This document shows positions 56,891-64,000 of a DNA stretch of 64,000 bases, piece after piece. Within the stretch, counting starts at the first letter, position 1. Each line of letters opens with the position of its first letter. This DNA is from Pseudomonas bharatica CSV86 (GTDB lineage Bacteria; Pseudomonadota; Gammaproteobacteria; Pseudomonadales; Pseudomonadaceae), in assembly GCF_000319305.2 (NCBI RefSeq), contig NZ_AMWJ02000004.1, positions 1 through 64,000 of the forward strand, in the 5' to 3' direction. The notes beneath the pieces were generated by a model. The model was not told the origin of the DNA and made no database searches. It worked only from the letters and a program-made list of their open reading frames with translations. Position numbers and translations under genes: made by a program.

Positions 56891-58024
56891 ATGTCGGCCA
56901 ACAAGAAGCCAGTCAACACGCCGTTGCACCTGCTGCAACAACTCTCGGGCAGCCTGCTCGAGCATTTGGAAGATGCCTGCTCGCAAGCGCTGGCCGATGC
57001 GGAAAAACTGCTCGCCAAGTTGGAAAAACAACGTGGCAAGGCTCAGGAGAAACTGCACAAGTCGCGCCTGAAACTTCAGGACGTTGCCGCCTCTGGTAAA
57101 GCCAAGGCGCAGGACAAGGCAAAAACCGCGGTTGGCGAACTGGAAGCACTGCTCGATTCTTTGAAAGATCGCCAGACCCAGACCCGTACTTATATTGTGC
57201 AACTGAAAAAAGATGCCCAGGAAAGCCTGAAAATTGCCCAGGGCGTCGGCAAGGTTCGTGAGGCTGCGGCCAAGGCCCTGTCCTCTCGCGTTCCGGCTAA
57301 ACCTGCTGCTGCTGCCAAGGCCGCCGCGAAACCGGCCGCCAAGCCTGCTGCCGCCAAGGCGCCGGCCAAACCTGCCGCCAAGGCTGCTGCTGCCAAGGCT
57401 CCGGCCAAGCCAGCCGCGAAGGCTGTTGCTGCCAAGGCTCCGGCCAAGCCAGCCGCGAAACCAGCTGCTGCCAAGCCTGCCGCAAAAACCGCCGCTGCCA
57501 AGGCTCCAGCCAAGCCAGCCGCGAAACCAGTAGCTGCCAAGCCTGCTGCCAAAGCCGCTACCGCCAAACCCGCTGCGAAAACCGCTGCTGCCAAGGCACC
57601 CGCCAAGCCAGCCGCGAAGCCTGCTGCTGCCAAGCCAGCAGCGGCCAAACCGGCCAGCACTGCGGCTAAAGCTCCAGCCAAAGCCGCTGCCAAGCCTGCT
57701 GCTGCGAAACCCGCTGCCAAGCCAGTTGCTGCCAAACCGGCGGCCAAGCCTGCTGCTGCGAAACCAGCCGCCAAGCCTGCCGCTGCCAAGCCGGCTGCCG
57801 CAAAACCAGCCGCCAAGCCCGCCGCCAAGCCGGCCGCGACCAAGGCACCTGCCAAACCTGCAGCAGCCAAGCCAGCGGCAAAACCTGCCGCCGCCAAACC
57901 CGCTGCGGCCAAGCCCGCTACTCCGGCTGCCACTCCGGCACCAACGCCTGCTGCTTCGCCAGCGCCGGCGGCAACGCCTGCTGCTGCCACCCCAAGCACT
58001 CAGACGCCGTCTTCGGCTTCCTGA
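56891..58024 (+). CDS. algP: Histone H1-like regulator AlgP
   Basis: 377 residues. The N-terminal 130 residues form a helical, coiled-coil domain (LLEHLEDACSQALADAEKLL). The C-terminal 240 residues are almost only Lys-Pro-Ala-Ala repeats, as in eukaryotic H1 tails, which bind DNA. Known as AlgR3 for alginate control in P. aeruginosa. The repeats use mixed synonymous codons, which would limit slippage. Its 3' end overlaps the TIGR02444 gene by 25 bases. Confidence 0.93.
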   Translation: MSANKKPVNTPLHLLQQLSGSLLEHLEDACSQALADAEKLLAKLEKQRGKAQEKLHKSRLKLQDVAASGKAKAQDKAKTAVGELEALLDSLKDRQTQTRTYIVQLKKDAQESLKIAQGVGKVREAAAKALSSRVPAKPAAAAKAAAKPAAKPAAAKAPAKPAAKAAAAKAPAKPAAKAVAAKAPAKPAAKPAAAKPAAKTAAAKAPAKPAAKPVAAKPAAKAATAKPAAKTAAAKAPAKPAAKPAAAKPAAAKPASTAAKAPAKAAAKPAAAKPAAKPVAAKPAAKPAAAKPAAKPAAAKPAAAKPAAKPAAKPAATKAPAKPAAAKPAAKPAAAKPAAAKPATPAATPAPTPAASPAPAATPAAATPSTQTPSSAS

Positions 58025-58482
58025 GTGGTTCCCGCCGCGACGCGCAGCACACGCAGCGCGTCGCGATCGCGGGAGGCTGCCGGCGCCAGCCGGGCCAGCC
58101 AGCTTTCCGACGGGGCTTCGGCTCCGTTCGGCCAGCCACTGCACATGTCTTGCAGGCGTTGCAGTTGCAGGCGTTCCGCATCCAGTTCAAGTGCCTTCAA
58201 TCGTTCACGCAGGGCCGCCAGTTGCGCATCCTTCAGCGCGTCGGCGCGCCATTGCTGGCGCAGTGCGCGTAACGGTCGGACCACATCGGTTTGCCAAGGC
58301 CTGGCCAGTTGCCGAAGCCCTTCGACACGCTCGTCGCTGAGCGCCACACAGCGCTGTTCCAGCCAGGCGCCGCAGAGCAGCAGGCAGACATCGGCGCCCA
58401 ATGCCTGCAATTCCAGGCAGGCTGTTTCCACGCCAGGACGGGCATAAAGCCCGACGGCGAAATCCCACAGGTCGGTGTGCAT
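58000..58482 (-). CDS. TIGR02444-family protein, function unknown
   Basis: 160 residues, mostly helical. The start MHTDLWDFAVGLYARPGVE is the most conserved part of the family, followed by CLELQALGADVCLLLCGAWLE. Divergent from the ABC-F gene 50 bases away, and overlapping the end of algP. Confidence 0.8.
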   Translation of the reverse strand: MHTDLWDFAVGLYARPGVETACLELQALGADVCLLLCGAWLEQRCVALSDERVEGLRQLARPWQTDVVRPLRALRQQWRADALKDAQLAALRERLKALELDAERLQLQRLQDMCSGWPNGAEAPSESWLARLAPAASRDRDALRVLRVAAGTTQEAEDGV

Positions 58483-58532
58483 ATTCCTGCTCGCGCCAGT
58501 TGCCAGCGAAGCTGGTAGACTCCGCCGCCATT

Positions 58533-60443
58533 ATGATCAGACTTTCGAACCTCACTTTACAGCGTGGTCCGCAACGCCTGCTAGAAGGCGCCGAGTTGAC
58601 CCTGCACGCCGGCCAGAAAGCCGGCCTGATCGGTGCCAATGGCGCCGGCAAATCCAGCCTGTTCGCCTTGCTTCGCGGCGAGCTCACCCCGGACTCGGGT
58701 GACTGCCAGCTGCCCGGCGACTGGCGCATCGCCCATATGCGCCAGGAGGTCGACACCCTCGATCGCCTGGCCGTGGACTATGTGCTCGACGGCGATATTC
58801 GCCTGCGCAAGGTCCAGGACGAGCTGGCCGCTGCCGAAGCCGCACACGATAACGCCGCGCTGGCGCGCCTGCACGTCGAACTCGACAGCGCCGACGGCTA
58901 TACCGCCGACGCCCGTGCGCGCAAGTTGCTGGCCGGCCTGGGCTTCAGCAACGAACAGATGGATCGCCGTGTCGGTGACTTCTCCGGTGGCTGGCGGATG
59001 CGCCTGAACCTGGCCCAGGCACTGATGTGCCCCTCCGACCTGCTGCTGCTCGACGAACCGACCAACCACCTGGATCTCGATGCGATCCTCTGGCTTGAAG
59101 ATTGGCTCAAGGGTTACCCCGGCACGCTGTTGCTGATTTCCCACGACCGGGACTTCCTCGATGCCGTGGTCGATCACGTCGCCCATGTCGAACAGTGCAA
59201 GCTGACGCTCTATCGCGGCGGTTACACGGCGTTCGAGCGAGCCCGGGCCGAGCGCCTGGCGCAGCAGCAACAGGCCTACGAGAAGCAGCAGGCCCAGCGT
59301 GCGCACATGGAAAAGTACATCGCCCGCTTCAAGGCCCAGGCCACCAAGGCCCGCCAGGCGCAGAGCCGGATCAAGGCGCTGGAACGCATGGAGGAGCTGA
59401 CCGCCGCCCATGTCGATTCGCCGTTCGACTTCGTTTTCCGTGAATCGCAGAAGATCTCCAGCCCGTTGCTCGACCTGTCCGAAGCCCGCCTGGGTTACGG
59501 CGAGAAGACCGTGCTGGAAAAGGTCAAGCTGCAACTGGTACCCGGTGCCCGGATCGGCCTGCTCGGCCCCAACGGCGCGGGTAAATCGACCCTGATCAAG
59601 AACCTCTCCGGCGAGCTGCAGCCGCTGGCCGGGCGCCTGGTTCGCGGCGAGAACACCGCGGTCGGCTACTTCGCCCAGCACCAGCTCGACTCGCTGGACA
59701 GCAAGGCCAGCCCTCTCCTTCATCTGCAACGCCTGGCGCCCAGCGAGCGCGAGCAGACCCTGCGCGATTTCCTCGGTGGTTTCGACTTCCGTGGCGATCG
59801 CTGCGACGAACCGGTGGTCAATTTCTCCGGTGGTGAAAAGGCCCGCCTGGCCCTGGCGTTGATCGCCTGGGAGCGGCCGAACCTGTTGCTGCTCGACGAA
59901 CCGACCAACCACCTGGACCTGGAAATGCGCCTGGCGCTGACCATGGCCCTGCAGGAATTCAGCGGCGCCGTGGTGGTGGTTTCCCACGATCGACATCTGC
60001 TCAAGAGCACCACCGACGAGTTCCTCCTGGTCGCCGATGGCAAGGTCAGCGAGTTCGAGGGCGACCTCGACGACTACGCCCGCTGGCTGGTCGACTATCG
60101 CCAGCGCAATGCGCCGGTCAGCAACAGCCCGGTCAACCCGGACAAGACCGACAAGAAGGCCCAGCGCCAGGCCGCCGCCGCCCTGCGCCAGCAACTGGCA
60201 CCGCACAAGCGCCAGGCCGACAAGCTGGAAGCCGAGTTGAGCAAGCTGCACGCAGACCTCGCGAAGGTCGAGGCGAGCCTCGGTGACAGTGGCGTCTACG
60301 AGGCGGCGCGCAAGGATGAACTGCGCGACCTGCTGGCACGTCAGGCGCAACTGAAAGCCCGCGAAGCGGAACTGGAAGAAGCCTGGATGGAAGCGCTGGA
60401 AGTGCTGGAGACCATGCAGGCGGAGCTGGAGGCATTGTCCTGA
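58533..60443 (+). CDS. ABC-F family ATPase (YheS-like)
   Basis: 636 residues from the ATG at 58533. Two ATP-binding domains with no membrane segment: Walker A GANGAGKSS at 34-42 and GPNGAGKST in the second; signatures FSGGWRMRLNLAQAL and FSGGEKARLALAL; Walker B LLLLDEPTNHLD twice. A linker (P-site tRNA interaction motif) lies between and a coiled-coil tail at the end. ABC-F proteins act on stalled ribosomes. It overlaps the next gene by one base. Confidence 0.93.
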   Translation: MIRLSNLTLQRGPQRLLEGAELTLHAGQKAGLIGANGAGKSSLFALLRGELTPDSGDCQLPGDWRIAHMRQEVDTLDRLAVDYVLDGDIRLRKVQDELAAAEAAHDNAALARLHVELDSADGYTADARARKLLAGLGFSNEQMDRRVGDFSGGWRMRLNLAQALMCPSDLLLLDEPTNHLDLDAILWLEDWLKGYPGTLLLISHDRDFLDAVVDHVAHVEQCKLTLYRGGYTAFERARAERLAQQQQAYEKQQAQRAHMEKYIARFKAQATKARQAQSRIKALERMEELTAAHVDSPFDFVFRESQKISSPLLDLSEARLGYGEKTVLEKVKLQLVPGARIGLLGPNGAGKSTLIKNLSGELQPLAGRLVRGENTAVGYFAQHQLDSLDSKASPLLHLQRLAPSEREQTLRDFLGGFDFRGDRCDEPVVNFSGGEKARLALALIAWERPNLLLLDEPTNHLDLEMRLALTMALQEFSGAVVVVSHDRHLLKSTTDEFLLVADGKVSEFEGDLDDYARWLVDYRQRNAPVSNSPVNPDKTDKKAQRQAAAALRQQLAPHKRQADKLEAELSKLHADLAKVEASLGDSGVYEAARKDELRDLLARQAQLKAREAELEEAWMEALEVLETMQAELEALS

Positions 60444-61030
60444 TGGAGTCGTTGCGGCAGATGATCCCGGTGGAATGGCTCGGGCCGTTCTGGATGGGCC
60501 TGCAGATCCTGCTGATCCTGGTGGTGGCCTTCGTTCTGCAACGCCTGGTGGCGCGCAGCCTCAAGACCTTGGGCGAACGCTACCCGCTGCCGCCGCAACT
60601 GATGATGCCGCTGCGTGGCGGCCTGCGCTGGCTGATCATGGGCAGCGCGGTGCTGTTCGTGCTGGAGCGCCTGGGTGTGTCCGCTACCGTGTTGTGGACC
60701 GCCCTGTCGGGGTTCGTCGCGGTGGCAGCGGTAGCCTTCTTCGCGATCTGGAGCGTGCTTTCCAATCTGCTCTGCGCGGTGCTGATCTTCACCGTCGGAC
60801 CATTCCGCATCGGTGATGTGGTGGAACTGGTCGATACCACCGACAAGCCCGGCATCAAGGGCCGGGTCACGGCGATCAACCTGCTGTTCACCACCTTGGT
60901 GGAAATGCCGGAAACCGGCGGCGCGCTGGTACAGGTGCCGAACAGCCAGTTCTTCCAGAAATCCGTGCGCCGCTGGCGTGGTAGCGATGGGCTGCCGCTG
61001 GTGGGCGAAGACAAGTCCCTCGGCAAGTGA
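60443..61030 (+). CDS. Small MscS-family membrane protein
   Basis: 195 residues. Three transmembrane helices (about 15-35, 58-78, 85-115), with the last forming the MscS pore-like segment, then a short MscS beta domain (FRIGDVVELVDTTDKPGIKGRV). Lacks the large C-terminal vestibule of MscS. Coupled to the ABC-F gene by a 1-base overlap. Confidence 0.83.
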   Translation: MESLRQMIPVEWLGPFWMGLQILLILVVAFVLQRLVARSLKTLGERYPLPPQLMMPLRGGLRWLIMGSAVLFVLERLGVSATVLWTALSGFVAVAAVAFFAIWSVLSNLLCAVLIFTVGPFRIGDVVELVDTTDKPGIKGRVTAINLLFTTLVEMPETGGALVQVPNSQFFQKSVRRWRGSDGLPLVGEDKSLGK

Positions 61031-61115
61031 TGGTTCCCTGAAAACTTTTGTGGTGATTTTCCTTCAGGCGGATTAGCGTTGGGCCCTTGAACCGATTTTT
61101 TGGCCGAGGTGTGAG

Positions 61116-61748
61116 ATGTCGCTGGAAACGTGGTTGGCCTTTTTTGCCGCCTGCTGGGTAATCAGCCTGTCGCCGGGTGCCGGGGCCATCGCCTCGATGT
61201 CCTGTGGCCTGCAATACGGATTCTGGCGCGGGTACTGGAATGCCCTGGGCCTGCAACTGGGCCTGATCCTGCAGATCGCGATCATCGCTGCCGGGGTAGG
61301 CGCGGTGCTGGCGGCTTCGGCGACGGCCTTCCAGGTGATCAAGTGGTTCGGGGTGGCCTACCTGGTCTATCTCGCGGTCAAGCAATGGCGGGCGCTGCCG
61401 GCCGACTTGTCCGATGAATCCGCGGTGCGCCCGATCGGCAGGCCGCTGAGCCTTGTATTCCGCGGGTTCCTGGTGAACGTCAGCAACCCGAAGGCGCTGG
61501 TGTTCATGCTGGCGGTGCTGCCGCAGTTCATCAATCCGCATGAAGCGCTGCTGCCGCAATACATGATGATCACGGTGACCATGATCAGTGTGGATCTGCT
61601 GGTGATGGCCGGTTACACCGGGCTGGCGTCGAAAGTGCTGCGCCTGCTGCGCACGCCGAAACAGCAGCGGCGGATGAACCGCACCTTTGCCGGGTTGTTC
61701 CTCGGGGCGGCGACCTTGCTGGCCACGATTCGCCGGGCGCCGGTCTGA
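61116..61748 (+). CDS. LysE/RhtB-family amino acid exporter
   Basis: 210 residues with six transmembrane helices and the family motif SLSPGAGAIASMSCGLQYG near residue 18. The substrate cannot be told; homoserine or threonine lactone export is typical of the RhtB branch. Confidence 0.88.
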   Translation: MSLETWLAFFAACWVISLSPGAGAIASMSCGLQYGFWRGYWNALGLQLGLILQIAIIAAGVGAVLAASATAFQVIKWFGVAYLVYLAVKQWRALPADLSDESAVRPIGRPLSLVFRGFLVNVSNPKALVFMLAVLPQFINPHEALLPQYMMITVTMISVDLLVMAGYTGLASKVLRLLRTPKQQRRMNRTFAGLFLGAATLLATIRRAPV

Positions 61749-61757
61749 GGTAGTGCC

Positions 61758-61823
61758 GGCCCTATCGCTGGCAAGCCAGCTCCCACAAGGACCTGTGGGA
61801 GCTGGCTTGCCAGCGATTAGGCC
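61758..61823. repeat. REP doublet
   Basis: Two inverted REPs (61758-61787 and 61794-61823) with a 6-base spacer, between convergent genes. Confidence 0.9.
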
Positions 61824-61830
61824 AGGGAAT

Positions 61831-62571
61831 TCAGCGCAGAATCTTCGCCGGCTCATCCGGCGGCAGATTGTTGCGCTGCACCGGGCGGCCTTCTCCCGGC
61901 ACCTGCCCACCCAACTGCTCCGCCATCTGCCGGGCTACATCCACGCCCAGCTCCTTCGATACTTCCCGCACCACTCTTGGCCGGTTCAGGCGGACCTTGA
62001 TATCCCGCGAGCCCACCAGCTTGGTGTCCTGCCCTTCGCCCATGGCAGTGAATGCCGAGGTGATTTCGTAGGTGCGTGTATTGATCAGGCTGAAGTCCGC
62101 CACCAGCGTCAGGCCCAGTACCGCCGAATAGCTGCTGGTGTGGTCGAGGGCATTGATGTCGCGCTGGAAGTCGATGTCCGAGAGCGTACCGAACAGCACG
62201 TAGTCGGCACCCTTGAAATCGCCGGCCTTGATGCGCTTGATGATGTCGTAGACATCGGTCTTGCTGCCGGTGATGTACGGCTTGCCCTGGACCAGCTGGA
62301 ACATCCCTGACTTGAGGATCTCGCCCTTGATGTCGCCGCTGAACTTGCGCAGTTCGGTCTGCTCGATGTAGCTGTCGCTGCTCTCGAACTCGGCGTAGCT
62401 CGACGCGCTGCTGGCGTGGTACGGACTGGCCGATGAATTGCTCTGCGCGGCGACGATGTGGATGTACTGCTCCACACGTTCCTGGTACGCGAGGTCGGTC
62501 ACCGCCACCCTGGGGGCCGCTTGCACGCCGAAGGCGCAAGCCAGGCCGAGGATTCCCATCCATGCACGCAT
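61831..62571 (-). CDS. CsgG-like exported protein in the LpoB cluster
   Basis: 246 residues with a signal peptide (cleavage near GVQA-AP). The region TELRKFSGDIKGEILKSGMFQLVQGKP and ADYVLFGTLSDIDFQ resembles the CsgG/LpoB-type TolB-N fold. No lipobox. The start codon is 3 bases after the lpoB stop, so they are co-transcribed. Function unknown. Confidence 0.75.
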   Translation of the reverse strand: MRAWMGILGLACAFGVQAAPRVAVTDLAYQERVEQYIHIVAAQSNSSASPYHASSASSYAEFESSDSYIEQTELRKFSGDIKGEILKSGMFQLVQGKPYITGSKTDVYDIIKRIKAGDFKGADYVLFGTLSDIDFQRDINALDHTSSYSAVLGLTLVADFSLINTRTYEITSAFTAMGEGQDTKLVGSRDIKVRLNRPRVVREVSKELGVDVARQMAEQLGGQVPGEGRPVQRNNLPPDEPAKILR

Positions 62572-62574
62572 TGC

Positions 62575-63165
62575 TTAGCGCTCCGTGGTCTTGCGGATTT
62601 CTTTTTCGTCCATCCATTCGGCCAGGCCGCTTTCGACATCGACCAGTTGCAGGCTGAACTTGTAGAACACGTCCTTGTAATCGCTGCTGCGCTTGACGAT
62701 CGAGCTGATCGAACCTTCCAGGCGGTACTTGGCGGCGATCATGTTGCCGGTCTTGGCAACGGTGCTTTTCTTGTACAGGCCGCTCTGGTTCTGCAGCTTG
62801 AGCTGGTCGACCTGGCTGTCCATCTGGTTGTTGTCGCTGGCGAAGCGAGCGGTGCCGGACTTCATCAGCTGGGTCTTGATCGACGTGGTGATCTCGCGGG
62901 TATCGATGTACTCGCTGGTCTTGTTCTTCACGTCGTAGACCTGCACCACGGGGCGACCGTGCAGCACGCCGGACTGGGCCAGCGAGCGGGTCATGCTCTC
63001 GGCGATCATCTGCAGGTCGGTGGAACCGAACTCGTTGGTCACCAGTTCGACGGCCTTGCTGTCGCCATAGCTGATGTTCTTGCCGCCCAGTACCGGGGAC
63101 GGGCTGGAGCAGCCGCTGGCCAGGGCGACGACGGCAGCGAGCAGGGAAATCTGGATGAACTTCAT
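62575..63165 (-). CDS. lpoB: LpoB-family outer-membrane lipoprotein
   Basis: 196 residues from the ATG at 63165. Lipobox LASGC (Cys19). The fold matches LpoB, which activates PBP1b in enterobacteria: VQVYDVKNKTSEYIDTREITTSIKTQLMKSG and AAKYRLEGSISSIVKR. Pseudomonas PBP1b is activated by LpoP instead, so the partner here is open. Confidence 0.83.
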   Translation of the reverse strand: MKFIQISLLAAVVALASGCSSPSPVLGGKNISYGDSKAVELVTNEFGSTDLQMIAESMTRSLAQSGVLHGRPVVQVYDVKNKTSEYIDTREITTSIKTQLMKSGTARFASDNNQMDSQVDQLKLQNQSGLYKKSTVAKTGNMIAAKYRLEGSISSIVKRSSDYKDVFYKFSLQLVDVESGLAEWMDEKEIRKTTER

Positions 63166-63184
63166 GGAAAACTCCTGGAAAGAA

Positions 63185-63556
63185 TTACTGCGACTGGACT
63201 TCAAGACGGAAATCGGTGGCCTGTGGCACCGGTGCGATGGCGGGCAGTACGGTGGACTGCGAGCCATAAAGGGTCACGGTCTTCCAGCTCTCCTCATCGG
63301 CGACCGGGAAGCCATCGTTGCCCAGCCAGGCGAAGCGATAGAACAGCGTCCTGTTGCTGCCACTGGTGTTGTTCAGCGCCACCTTGACGGTAAGGAAGCC
63401 GTTCTCGCGCGCGACCCGCATCGGGCCGGTCTCGATGTTCTTCAGCTTGCCCATCACCGCGACCTTGCTGGCAGCGCTGCCGGGTGCGGGTGGCGGCGGG
63501 GTGGCGCAGCCGGCCAGGAGGGCGGCGGCGAGGGCGAGGGACAGTTTGAATCGCAT
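63185..63556 (-). CDS. YcfL family lipoprotein (DUF1425)
   Basis: 123 residues. Lipobox LLAGC (Cys17), Pro-rich linker, then the YcfL beta-sandwich (NTSGSNRTLFYRFAWLGNDGF). Lies beside lpoB as ycfL does beside ycfM in E. coli. Confidence 0.82.
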   Translation of the reverse strand: MRFKLSLALAAALLAGCATPPPPAPGSAASKVAVMGKLKNIETGPMRVARENGFLTVKVALNNTSGSNRTLFYRFAWLGNDGFPVADEESWKTVTLYGSQSTVLPAIAPVPQATDFRLEVQSQ

Positions 63557-63570
63557 GACGAATCCTTCGT

Positions 63571-64000
63571 TTACTTGAGGCTGGCGACGGCGGCGGCCGG
63601 CGCGGGAGGAGTGAGGACGTGGGCTGCCTGGCCGGCGGTATAGACCTGGTTGCCGACCACGCGCAGAGCGACGACCTGGTACGGATGCTCGACCTTGACC
63701 ACCACCTTGCTGCCACCCAGGCCCGACGGCAGGCTCAACTGGTGCTCGCCCTGGCGCAGGCGCACGCGGGTGACCAGGGTGTCGTTGGGCAGGGTGCGCC
63801 AGGTGCGGGTGTCGGCGCCCTCGGTGATGGTCGAGGCGATGCCCATGACCAGTCCGGCCATCGGGTTGGTCTCGTTGATCTGCTTCTGCGCCACGCCACG
63901 GGTTACCGCGCGTACGGTGGTGCGCAGGATGATGCCGGGCATGTCGTCGCGCAGGGCACGACGGGACATGGCCGAAGTGCTGTTGAGCGCAGTGAGGTTC
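63571..64000 (-). CDS. COG3014-like envelope protein, C-terminal part (5' end outside window)
   Basis: At least 142 residues with no stop up to the window edge. AVTRGVAQKQINE and NDTLVTRVRLRQGEHQLSL fit the C-terminus of the COG3014 family found with LpoB and YcfL. The frame is open to position 64000, so an internal ATG at 63969 is probably not the start. Confidence 0.7.
   Translation of the reverse strand, partial: NLTALNSTSAMSRRALRDDMPGIILRTTVRAVTRGVAQKQINETNPMAGLVMGIASTITEGADTRTWRTLPNDTLVTRVRLRQGEHQLSLPSGLGGSKVVVKVEHPYQVVALRVVGNQVYTAGQAAHVLTPPAPAAAVASLK

Noticed and set aside
56873..58144. 423-residue Gly/Arg/Ser-rich frame opposite algP
   Set aside because: Arises from the KPAA repeats read backwards; no supported start or homology.
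58581..60350. 589-residue open frame opposite the ABC-F gene
   Set aside because: Antisense shadow; the plus strand has all ABC motifs.

Overview
The window is a stretch of a Pseudomonas chromosome, most likely from the P. putida / P. fluorescens group. The evidence is the LapA/LapEBC adhesin system, the amaAB-hglS lysine catabolic cluster, SutA, AlgR/AlgQ/AlgP, class I adenylate cyclase, high GC, and about 18 copies of one Pseudomonas-type REP sequence. No rRNA, tRNA or CRISPR array was recognised.

Layout. (1) 1-10.3 kb: the N-terminal part of a giant LapA-type adhesin on the minus strand, built of 100-residue Ig-like repeats, with the divergent type I secretion operon lapEBC. A FleQ-like box lies between them. 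(2) 10.3-11.8 kb: an IS3-family (IS150-like) element inserted exactly between the two halves of a REP doublet. (3) 11.9-21.2 kb: xpt, rep, a GGDEF/EAL protein (ProE-like), a MATE exporter, a LysR regulator and a Cache chemoreceptor. (4) 21.3-28.1 kb: lysine/2-aminoadipate catabolism (hglS, LysR gene, amaB, amaA) and an MscS channel with a cyclic-nucleotide-binding domain. (5) 28.4-32.6 kb: two toxin-antitoxin modules, yefM-yoeB and hipBA, around the core gene comM. hipBA is bracketed by two related inverted repeats of identical geometry. (6) 32.6-42.7 kb: dmeRF metal efflux, ubiK, glnK-amtB behind a sigma-54/NtrC promoter, sutA, and the lptM-lysA-dapF-DUF484-xerC-HAD operon opposite cyaY. (7) 42.9-60.4 kb: rnk, cyaA, small conserved genes, a GST, argH, algR, hemCDXY, dsbH, algQ, fklB, algP and an ABC-F ATPase. 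(8) 60.4-64 kb: a small MscS-like protein, a LysE/RhtB exporter and an envelope cluster (CsgG-like, LpoB, YcfL, COG3014-like) running off the window end.

How the genes work together. Surface attachment and c-di-GMP dominate the left end: LapA is exported by LapEBC, carries a LapG-type cleavage site, and is probably transcribed under FleQ; ProE may change c-di-GMP. The ama/hgl genes convert pipecolate and 2-aminoadipate to D-2-hydroxyglutarate. GlnK-AmtB handles ammonium, hemCDXY makes uroporphyrinogen III, and AlgQ and SutA adjust RNA polymerase use.

Sequence quality. lapA carries about 17 one-base deletions in its first 4.3 kb. Five other genes (lapE, the 18 kb LysR gene, hglS, hemY, fklB) each lack one base, mostly in short homopolymers. 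All are deletions and every reading frame resumes intact, so I read them as consensus errors and annotate the genes at full length.
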